This document shows, in pieces, positions 51,368 to 59,700 of a DNA stretch of 64,000 bases. The notes under the pieces are model-generated. The model was not told the DNA's origin. It saw only the letters and a list, made by a program, of their open reading frames with translations, and did no database searches. Position 1 is the stretch's first letter. Each line of letters opens with the position of its first letter. Both the position numbers and the translations under genes were made by a program. The stretch spans positions 1 through 64,000 of the forward strand of contig NZ_MUGW01000026.1 in NCBI RefSeq assembly GCF_002217285.1. The letters run 5' to 3'. This DNA is from Flavobacterium hercynium. GTDB taxonomy: Bacteria > Bacteroidota > Bacteroidia > Flavobacteriales > Flavobacteriaceae.

Positions 51368-51841
51368 ATGAAATTATCAGAAATCAAAGAAATTCTACCA
51401 ACATTGGAGAATGTTGAATTTCAATTAGAAAACGGAACATTTGTACCTGAACACTTTCATGTTACAGAAGTGGGGCAGGTTATTAAAAACTTTATTGATT
51501 GTGGTGGTGTTATTCGAAACGAAAAAACAGTAAACTTTCAATTATGGAATGCCGATGATTACGAACATCGTTTGAAGCCAGTAAAATTATTAAATATCAT
51601 CAAGTTGTCCGAAGAAAAACTGGGTATTGAAGACAACGAAATAGAAGTAGAATATCAAAGCGAAACCATTGGTAAATACGATCTTGAATTTAATGGAAAG
51701 ACCTTTATTCTGAAAAGTAAAACGACGGCTTGTCTGGCACAGGATGCTTGCGGTATTCCTTTTGAAAAGCAGAAGAAAAATTTAATACAATTATCTGTAA
51801 ATGAAGGATCTTGTTGTACTCCAGATTCAGGATGTTGTTAA
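51368..51841 (+). CDS. DUF6428-like protein with Cys-rich tail
   Basis: A 157-residue protein commonly found beside ars genes in Bacteroidota. It begins MKLSEIKEILPTLENVEF and contains FVPEHFHVTEVGQVIKNFIDCGG; the C terminus is Cys-rich (TTACLAQDACG, then GSCCTPDSGCC), probably binding arsenite or another thiophilic metal. Biochemical role not known. In operon with ArsR and ArsC-like genes. Confidence 0.78.
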   Translation: MKLSEIKEILPTLENVEFQLENGTFVPEHFHVTEVGQVIKNFIDCGGVIRNEKTVNFQLWNADDYEHRLKPVKLLNIIKLSEEKLGIEDNEIEVEYQSETIGKYDLEFNGKTFILKSKTTACLAQDACGIPFEKQKKNLIQLSVNEGSCCTPDSGCC

Positions 51842-51858
51842 TTTGAATATAAGATAGT

Positions 51859-52473
51859 ATGTATCCGTTATTATCAAAAACAATTCAACAGCTACAATGG
51901 AAACCATTCAATAATAGTGAACGTAAAAATACATTACAGCCTTTTGTAGATTTTATTCAGCAAAAAGTCAAGGATAAAAAGCAAATAAACATCAATTTTA
52001 TCTGCACTCATAATTCACGTAGAAGTCATCTATCACAAGTTTGGGCACAAGTTGCAGCTTCTTACTTTGGTATTGAGAATGTGGTTTGTTATTCGGGAGG
52101 CACAGAAGAAACAGCATTGTATCCTAAAGTTGCAGAAACATTATCTAATCAGGGATTTAATATTTTTAAAATTAATGAAACCAATAATCCTCTTTACGCC
52201 ATCAAATACAGTGATAATTCGTTACCAATAATCGGTTTTTCAAAAAAGTATGATAATCCTTTTAATCCTGTTTCTAATTTCGCAGCTATAATGACGTGCT
52301 CACAAGCAGATGAAGGTTGCCCTTTTATTGCAGGTGCTGAAAAGAGAATTCCCATTACATTTGAAGACCCTAAAATTTCAGATAATACTTTAATGCAGAA
52401 TGAAATATATGCACAAAGAAGTTTGCAAATAGCAACAGAAATGTTTTACGTCTTTTCTAAAATCAAGAAATAA
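51859..52473 (+). CDS. ArsC-like low-molecular-weight phosphatase-fold arsenate reductase
   Basis: A 204-residue protein with the P-loop CTHNSRRS (Cys-X5-Arg) near residue 50 and a later pair of Cys in TCSQADEGCP, matching the three-Cys mechanism of thioredoxin-linked ArsC. Slightly longer than the ~135-residue Staphylococcus type, with a ~40-residue N-terminal extension. The expected arsenite pump (ArsB or ACR3) does not follow: the next 1.76 kb is a non-coding repeat array. Confidence 0.85.
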   Translation: MYPLLSKTIQQLQWKPFNNSERKNTLQPFVDFIQQKVKDKKQININFICTHNSRRSHLSQVWAQVAASYFGIENVVCYSGGTEETALYPKVAETLSNQGFNIFKINETNNPLYAIKYSDNSLPIIGFSKKYDNPFNPVSNFAAIMTCSQADEGCPFIAGAEKRIPITFEDPKISDNTLMQNEIYAQRSLQIATEMFYVFSKIKK

Positions 52474-52502
52474 TTAAATTTTAGAAATTGATAAGATTTA
52501 AT

Positions 52503-53951
52503 TAATTCCAAAGAGCCAGAGGCTCGACCAATATTGTAGAGCCGGATTTTAATCCGGCTTTTATTGTTAGAATAGGAAAAAGTTCCATAGGAGCGACCGA
52601 TATTTTGTGCTATTTACGAATAATACTGATAGATATCGGTCGTTCCTATGGAACTTTAGTTGGTGGCATTATTATGATCAACGGATTAAAATCCGTTGCT
52701 ACAAAAATGTTTCGTTCCTCCGGAACTTTGATTTGATAAAGTTGTTGTCGATAACAAGACTGAGTATAATTTGAAAGAGCCAGAGGCTCGACCAATATTG
52801 TAGGGCCGGATTTTAATCCGGCTTTTGTCGTTAGAATAGAAAAAAGTTCCATAGGAAAGGCCGATATTTTTTGCTATTTACGAATAAAGCTGATAAATAT
52901 CGGTCGTTCCTATGGAACTTTAGTTGGTGGCATTATTATGATCAACGGATTAAAATCCGTTGCTACAAAATGTGTCGTTCCTCCGGAACTTTTATGCGAT
53001 AATTTTGATAAAGTTGTTCTTGATAACAAGATTGAATAAATTCCAAAGAGCCAGAGGCTCGACCCATATTGTAGAGCCGGATTTTAATCCGGCTTTTGTC
53101 ATTATAATAGGAAAAAAGTTCCATAGGAACGGCCGATATTTTGTGCTATTTACGAATAAATCTGATAAATATCGGTCGTTCTTATGGAACTTTAATATCG
53201 GTCATTATTGTAATCAACGGATTAAAATCCGTTGCTACAAAATGTTTCGTTCCTACGGAATTTTGATACGATAATTTTGACAAAGTTATTGCAAATAACA
53301 AGACTGATTATAATTCCAAAGAGCCAGAGGCTCGACCCATATTGTAGAGCCGGATTTTAATCCGGCTTTTGTTATTAGAATAGGAAAAAAGTTCCATAGG
53401 AACGGCCGATATTTTGTGCTATTTACGAATAAATCTGATAAATATCGGTCGTTCCTATGGAACTTTAATATCGGTCATTATTGTAATCAACGGATTAAAA
53501 TCCGTTGCTACAAAATGTTTCGTTCCTACGGAACTTTGATACGATAATTTTGATAAAGTTATTGCAAATAACAAGACTGATTATAATTACAAAGAGCCAT
53601 AGGCTCGACCAATATTGTAGGGCCGGATTTTAATCCGGCTTTTGTCGTTAGAATAGGAAAAAGTTCCATAGGAACGACCTATATTTTGTGCTATTTACGA
53701 ATAAATCTGATAAATATCGGTCATTATTGTAATCAACGGATTAAAATCCGTTGCTACAAAATGTTTCGTTCCTACGGAACTTTGATACGATAATTTTGAT
53801 AAAGTTATTCCAAATAACAAGACTGATTATAATTACAAAGAGCCATAGGCTCGACCAATATTGTAGAGCCGGATTTTAATCCGGCTTTTGTCGTTAGAAT
53901 AGGAAGAAAGTTCCATAGGAACGACCGATATTTTGTGCTATTTACGAATAA
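52503..53951. repeat. Array of six ~270-bp repeats packed with inverted repeats
   Basis: Units begin with aaagagcca at 52510, 52774, 53045, 53318, 53591 and 53837; lengths 264, 271, 273, 273, 246 and a truncated last copy. Each holds GAGCC(n3)GGCTC, AGCCGGATT(TT)AATCCGGCT followed by TTTT, a 27-bp-arm inverted repeat (AAAGTTCCATAGGAAC...), CAACGGATT(AA)AATCCGTTG, and GTTCC(n3)GGAAC. The 246-bp unit has lost 26 bp exactly between two 10-bp direct repeats aatatcggtc, as expected from slippage. Reading frames in it are short and lie on both strands, so it is non-coding. Not a CRISPR and not a transposon. Confidence 0.9.
53388..53466. repeat. Representative 27-bp-arm hairpin of the repeat unit
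   Basis: Arms 53388-53414 and 53440-53466 are complementary except for one G-T pair, with a 25-nt loop. The same structure is present, with few changes, in the first four units; in the fifth the right arm is deleted. Confidence 0.8.
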
Positions 53952-54235
53952 CAACTGAAAAATAGGAATCGTTACTGTCTTTTGCTCAAAAAACAAATTA
54001 AACTACTATCTGATAACATTATAATAACGCCATTCCAGATTAATTTACATTTTAAGCTTTGGCAAAGCCTGGTTTCTTTAAGCCCGTAATTAATACCTCA
54101 AAAGTCCGTAATTTTTAGATTGATGATACTGTTATTTTCGTAAAAAATCAATATGCTAATATGTCAAAAGTTAAGGTTTAATGATCTAACAACTGATTTT
54201 ACTGCTAAAAACATAAGGATTTAGATCTAAAAAAG
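53952..54235. other. Upstream region of the NRPS-PKS cluster, 284 bp
   Basis: Between the repeat array and the first NRPS gene. Contains a small GCTTT-ggc-AAAGC dyad at 54056-54068 but no exact TAnnTTTG box; the promoter of the cluster is not obvious. Confidence 0.4.
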
Positions 54236-56761
54236 ATGAAAATTATGGAAAGAAATATTGAATTAAACAGCGAGAATTTAACTTCAAGATATTGGAGAAA
54301 AAAAACAATAAACAGAGCACAGGCTCTTGAAACAAAAGACAAACAAATTAGTCTGGAAAGCATTACTATAAAAGGAGAAGAATTACAGTATTTCACGAAG
54401 CTTACCAATACTAATTTGTTGGCTCAATATACTGTTATTAACGCTATTTATTCTTTTTTGCTCAAAAAACTGATTAGCGAATTTGATGGATTTGTAGTAT
54501 CTCATTATCAAGGACAGGAAAATCCTTTGCTTTTGGCATTTCCAACAACGTTAGACATCACTTTCAAAGAATATCTTCAAAAGGTAAAAGAGGAAATTCT
54601 GGAGACCTTAAAATACGCTGATTACAGTAATGTGCAAATAGTAGAGAAAACAGGTTTTACAACTTTGAGTAATTTGTCTCACTATGCAATCAGCATTAAC
54701 TCAAATAGTGAAGCAGTTTGTAATGGTGTTTTACTTGCTGTAAAAATCAAAGAAAATCAGGATTTAGACATTCAGGTTTCGTATGTAGAAGGTTTTGTAA
54801 ACAAAGCCATCGTAGAATATCTGGCTTCGTATTTTGAAGGATTTATAGTTGATTTAGAACATAATTTGGGAACCACTTTAACGGCTTACTCAGTACTTTC
54901 AGAAAACGAAAAACAACAATTATTAGTCGATTTTAATGCTACCGATGCTGTTTATCCAAAAGACAAAACAATAGTCGATCTATTCGAAGAGCAAGTAGAA
55001 AAAACTCCAAATGCTGTAGCAGTTGTATTTAAAGATACAACGTTAACGTATCAGGAATTAAACGAAAGAAGTAATCAATTGGCGCGATATATTAATGATA
55101 ACCACAAAGTAAATAAAGGGGACATTGTGGGAGCATTTTTGCCAAAGTCAGATAACGGCGTTATTACGTTATTGGCCATTATGAAGTTAGGCGCCGTTTA
55201 TCTGCCTATTGATACCAATTATCCTCAGGAAAGAATCGATTATTTGGTACAGGACAGTGCTTTAAAATTAGTTATCAGTGATTGTGACACTTTAGCGATT
55301 GCACAGATTAAGAATATCAACATCAATTCAATCAACTTTGATGCTATTTTCTCTGATAATATGAATGTTGCGATTACAGCGGATGATTTAGCGTATGTAA
55401 TTTACACTTCGGGTTCAACAGGAAATCCAAAAGGAGTTGCAATAGCGCACGGCAGTAATGTAAATATGTCCTTAGATCAAATCAAAACTTTTGAAGTTAC
55501 GGCTAGTGATAAAGTAGTTTGGTTTGCTTCTGTAGCCTTTGATGCTTCGATATCAGAGATTATGATGAGTTTGTACAGTGGTGCTTCGTTATGTATTCCT
55601 ACCGAAGAAGTGATTAAAGACAAACATCAATTTGTTTCGTTTTTAAAAGAAACCAGTGCTACAGTAGTTACGTTTCCTCCAAGTTATTTGGGCTTATTGT
55701 CCGAAGAGGAGCTTGCAGGTTTACGATGCATTATCACGGCTGGAGAACCTGCCAATGCAAGTAAAGCATTAGCGGTTGTAGAGGCCGGAATTGATTATTA
55801 CAATGCTTACGGACCAACAGAATGTGCGGTTTGCGTTTCGATCTATAAAGTAACACAACAAGATCATAACAAAGCCATTATTCCGATTGGAACACCGATC
55901 GCCAATACTAAGATTTACATTTTAGACGAAGCCTTACAACCTGTACCAATAGGAGTTACAGGAAAACTATACGTTGCCGGAACAGGTTTAGCCAAAGCTT
56001 ATTTGCACAAACCGGAACTTACTGCAGAGAAATTCATAACAAATCCTTTTCATGAAGGAGAGAAGATGTACGATACCGGTGATTTAGGATGCTGGTTAGC
56101 CGATGGAAATATTGAATTTTTAGGCAGAAAAGATTATCAGGTAAAAGTGCGCGGTTACAGAATCGAATTAGGAGAAATCGAAAATACGCTTTTACAATAT
56201 TCACAAAATGTAAAACAAGCAGTTGTTGAAGTTCGAGAAAACAATAAAGAAAAAGTATTGGTGGCTTACTTCGTAGCGAATAACAATCTTGAAAAAGGAG
56301 ATTTACGCAGTTTTCTTCAAAAGCGATTACCGGATTATATGATTCCTGCATTTTATGTAGCATTAAAAGAATTACCGCTAACGCCAAATGGTAAAATAGA
56401 CCGAAAAGCATTGCCTGAAATCGCAAGTCACGATATCATCAGAAGAGAATATGTAGCGCCTAGAAATTCGACCGAAGAATATTTAGTTGCGATTTGGCAG
56501 GACGTATTAGGTATAGAAAAAATTGGAACTACAGATAACTTTTTTGAATTGGGCGGGCATTCGCTTAAGGTTACCAAAATGTTATACCAAATCAATAGAA
56601 CTTTTGAAGTTGAGCTTCAGATTAAAAATGTCTTAGCACTGCAAAACATCATTGAACTGGCTAAGATGATCGAAAATGAAATCGTATTTGTAAAAGGAAT
56701 AACAACCAACAGAACCATAGATTTAGCAACCAACAAGAATTTAGAAGTATGGGAAATTTAA
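54236..56761 (+). CDS. NRPS loading-type module: truncated C-like region, A, PCP
   Basis: An 841-residue non-ribosomal peptide synthetase. Residues ~1-225 resemble only the C-terminal lobe of a condensation domain and lack HHxxxDG, so it should start chains rather than condense. The adenylation domain (~250-735) has A3 YTSGSTGNPKG, A4 VAFDASISEI, A5 YNAYGPTE, A7 YDTGDLG, A8 GRKDYQVKVRGYRIELGEIE and A10 PNGKIDRKAL; hand-read code DASTIAAVCK, close to known Phe/Tyr codes. PCP Ser near 775 in FELGGHSLK. Start 54236 or ATG 54245. Overlaps the next gene by 13 bp. Confidence 0.9.
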   Translation: MKIMERNIELNSENLTSRYWRKKTINRAQALETKDKQISLESITIKGEELQYFTKLTNTNLLAQYTVINAIYSFLLKKLISEFDGFVVSHYQGQENPLLLAFPTTLDITFKEYLQKVKEEILETLKYADYSNVQIVEKTGFTTLSNLSHYAISINSNSEAVCNGVLLAVKIKENQDLDIQVSYVEGFVNKAIVEYLASYFEGFIVDLEHNLGTTLTAYSVLSENEKQQLLVDFNATDAVYPKDKTIVDLFEEQVEKTPNAVAVVFKDTTLTYQELNERSNQLARYINDNHKVNKGDIVGAFLPKSDNGVITLLAIMKLGAVYLPIDTNYPQERIDYLVQDSALKLVISDCDTLAIAQIKNININSINFDAIFSDNMNVAITADDLAYVIYTSGSTGNPKGVAIAHGSNVNMSLDQIKTFEVTASDKVVWFASVAFDASISEIMMSLYSGASLCIPTEEVIKDKHQFVSFLKETSATVVTFPPSYLGLLSEEELAGLRCIITAGEPANASKALAVVEAGIDYYNAYGPTECAVCVSIYKVTQQDHNKAIIPIGTPIANTKIYILDEALQPVPIGVTGKLYVAGTGLAKAYLHKPELTAEKFITNPFHEGEKMYDTGDLGCWLADGNIEFLGRKDYQVKVRGYRIELGEIENTLLQYSQNVKQAVVEVRENNKEKVLVAYFVANNNLEKGDLRSFLQKRLPDYMIPAFYVALKELPLTPNGKIDRKALPEIASHDIIRREYVAPRNSTEEYLVAIWQDVLGIEKIGTTDNFFELGGHSLKVTKMLYQINRTFEVELQIKNVLALQNIIELAKMIENEIVFVKGITTNRTIDLATNKNLEVWEI

Positions 56762-59700
56762 GTATTAAAGAGCACTTAACAGCATTAATTCAACAAGGTA
56801 TCAATTTTGAAGTTTCTCAGGATAAACTGTTGGTAAAAGGGGATTTGAGCATCGTAAATGACGAGCAAAAACAGTTTTTAAGAGAAAACAAAGAAGCTAT
56901 TATTGCTTTAATTCAAAACCAGACCAGAGAAACCATAACAATCGAGAAAGTAGCTAAAAGTGTTTCGCTTCCACTTTCTTTTTCCCAACAAGGTTTATGG
57001 CTTCTTGATAAAATCAATAACGGGAGCTCACATTATAACTTAACCTCGACTTTTAAACTTACAGGTAAAATAAATTATGAAGCGTTAAACAAAACCTTCA
57101 ATACGATTCTGCAAAGACATGAAAGTCTACGCAGTTATTTTTTTGTTGATGAATCCGGCGAACCGATTCAAAATGTTCAAACGGTAAACGAGTATCATGT
57201 TGCGGTAGAAGATGTTAACGCATTATCTCAAAATACACAGCAATACATTATCGAAGTCGTAGAACAAGAAACCTTCAAAATATTTGATCTTTCTAAAGAT
57301 GTGTTACTAAGCATCCGATTATTGATGATTAGCAACGAAGAGCATATTCTGGTGGTAACCATGCACCATATTGCATCAGACGGCTGGTCGATGGGGGTTT
57401 TGATCAAAGAATTTAATATCCTTTACAACAGTTACAGAAAAGACGAGCCGAATCCACTAGACGATTTGAGCATTCAATATTCAGATTATGCACATTGGCA
57501 ACGTCAATGGTTTAAGGGCGAAGTATTAGAAGAACAAACGAATTACTGGAAAAAGCAATTGGCAGATTTGCCTGTGCTTCACGGTTTACCGTTAGATAAA
57601 GTACGACCGCTGACACAAAGCTTTAACGGAGACACGTATCATTCGGTGTTAGATAAAAATACACTAAAAGGATTGCAGGATCTTTGTCAGTCAGAAGTGG
57701 CGACTTTATTTATGGGAATTCACGCTGCTTTTAGCACTTTGCTGTCACGTTACAGTAACGAAACTGATATTGTGGTGGGAAGCCCGATTGCCAATCGCGA
57801 GAAAGCTGAAATAGCAGATTTAGTTGGTTTTTTCATGAACTTATTGGTTTTGCGAAGTGATTTATCTCAAAAACCAAGCTTTAGAGAACTAATCAGACAA
57901 AGTAAAACCATGTTGGAATCAGCGTATGAGTACCAGCAAATGCCTTTTGAAAAATTAGTTCAGGAATTAGACGGAAAAAGAAATCTGAGCCACAATCCGT
58001 TGTTTCAGATTTTATTGACGCTTCAAAATACAGATCAGGATGCATTGGCATTAGCAGACTTGGTTATGGAGCCTGTTAATTATAAGGTTGCCAATAGCGC
58101 CAAATACGATTTGAGTTTAAATGTTACCGAAACAGCAAATGGTTTAACATTGGCATGGGAATACAACAGTGATCTTTTCGAAGCGCAAACGATCAGCAGT
58201 ATGGCGGATCATTTCAATACGTTACTTGCTTCACTGCTTAGTAATCCAGATGAAAATGTTTTCAAAGCCAACTTGATCGGACAAAATGAAACGACAGAAA
58301 TCTACCAACATTTAAAAGGGGAAGCATTAGATTTTACTAAAAATGAAAATGCAATTAGTCTTTTTGAATATCAAATAAAAAACACACCGGATCGTACCGC
58401 TGTAACCTGCAATGATATCGCGTATACGTATGAAGAAGTAGGTGATAAAGTTGATGCTATCGCAACGTTATTGGCCAATAAAGGTGTAAAACAAGGTGAT
58501 AAAGTAGGGATTTGTCTGGTACGAAGTGTAGAAATGGTAGCGACTATTTTTGCTTGTTTCAAACTAGGAGCTTGTTACATTCCGCTTGATCCAGTTTATT
58601 CTTCAGAAAGAATCAATCAGATTATAGAAGATGCAGAACCAAAAAGCATCGTGACATTAAAACCGCTAAAAGAATTATTCTTAAACAAACTGACTAAGGA
58701 AACTTTTGTTTTTGTTGATGATCTTCAGGTGCAAACGGCTACGCAATTGATAGGCGTAGATTATTCTGATGATGATAGTGCGTACATTATTTTTACCTCC
58801 GGAACTACAGGAAAACCAAAAGGAATAGAAGTTAGTCAGGGTAATTTAAACAATTTACTGTATAGCCTTGATGTTTCTTATGGAAGCAAGGACACACAAA
58901 AATGGCTGGCACAAACCAGCATCAATTTTGATATTTCGGTATTAGAACTGATCTGGACGATTTCGCGAGGACATTCTATTGTATTACAACAATCAAATCC
59001 TTTCAAATTATTAGCACACGAACGATTGGTTCCGGCAAAGAAACTGGATTTTAGTGTTATGTTTTTTGGGGCAGATAACAAACAGGAACATAAATACGAC
59101 TTGCTGTTAGATACAGCAAAATATATTGATAATAACGATTTTACAGCCATTTGGACACCAGAACGTCATTTTGGTGAATTTGGAGGCGCTTTTCCAAGTC
59201 CGTCGGTATTAAGTGCTGCTTTGGCGGTACTTACAAAAAATATCAGCATTCGATCAGGAAGTGTTGTTTTGCCATTACAAGACCCTATTCGTGTTGCTGA
59301 AGAATGGTCGATTGTAGATAATCTTAGCAACGGACGTGTAGGTCTGAGTATTGCTTCAGGATGGCATCCAAATGATTTTGTTTTTGCTAATTCAGATTAT
59401 CACAATCGTCATCAGGAAGTTAAAGACAGAATAAAAGAATTAAAAAGCCTTTGGAGAGGCGATGCCATTGTTCGTAAAAATGGTGTAGACAAGGATTTTA
59501 CCATAAAAATCAGACCGTTGCCAATACAGGCAGAATTGCCAATTTGGGTAACAGCGGCAGGAAATCCGGATACCTTTAGATACGCCGGAGAAATTGGTGC
59601 TAATGTTCTGACACACGTATTAGGACAATCGGTAGAACAATTAGAAGAAAACATTAAAATCTACCATCAGGCATTGCAGGAGAACGGATTTAGTATCGCT

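Noticed and set aside
52503..53951. CRISPR array
   Set aside because: The units are 246-273 bp and nearly identical throughout, with no short repeat alternating with unique spacers and no cas genes nearby.
52646..53996. Short open frames within the repeat array (52646-52852, 52960-53274, 53805-53996)
   Set aside because: They lie on both strands, follow the palindromic repeat sequence, and have low-complexity products unlike proteins.
56034..56426. Minus-strand 130-residue frame
   Set aside because: Antisense to the A domain of the first NRPS protein, with no recognisable domain.
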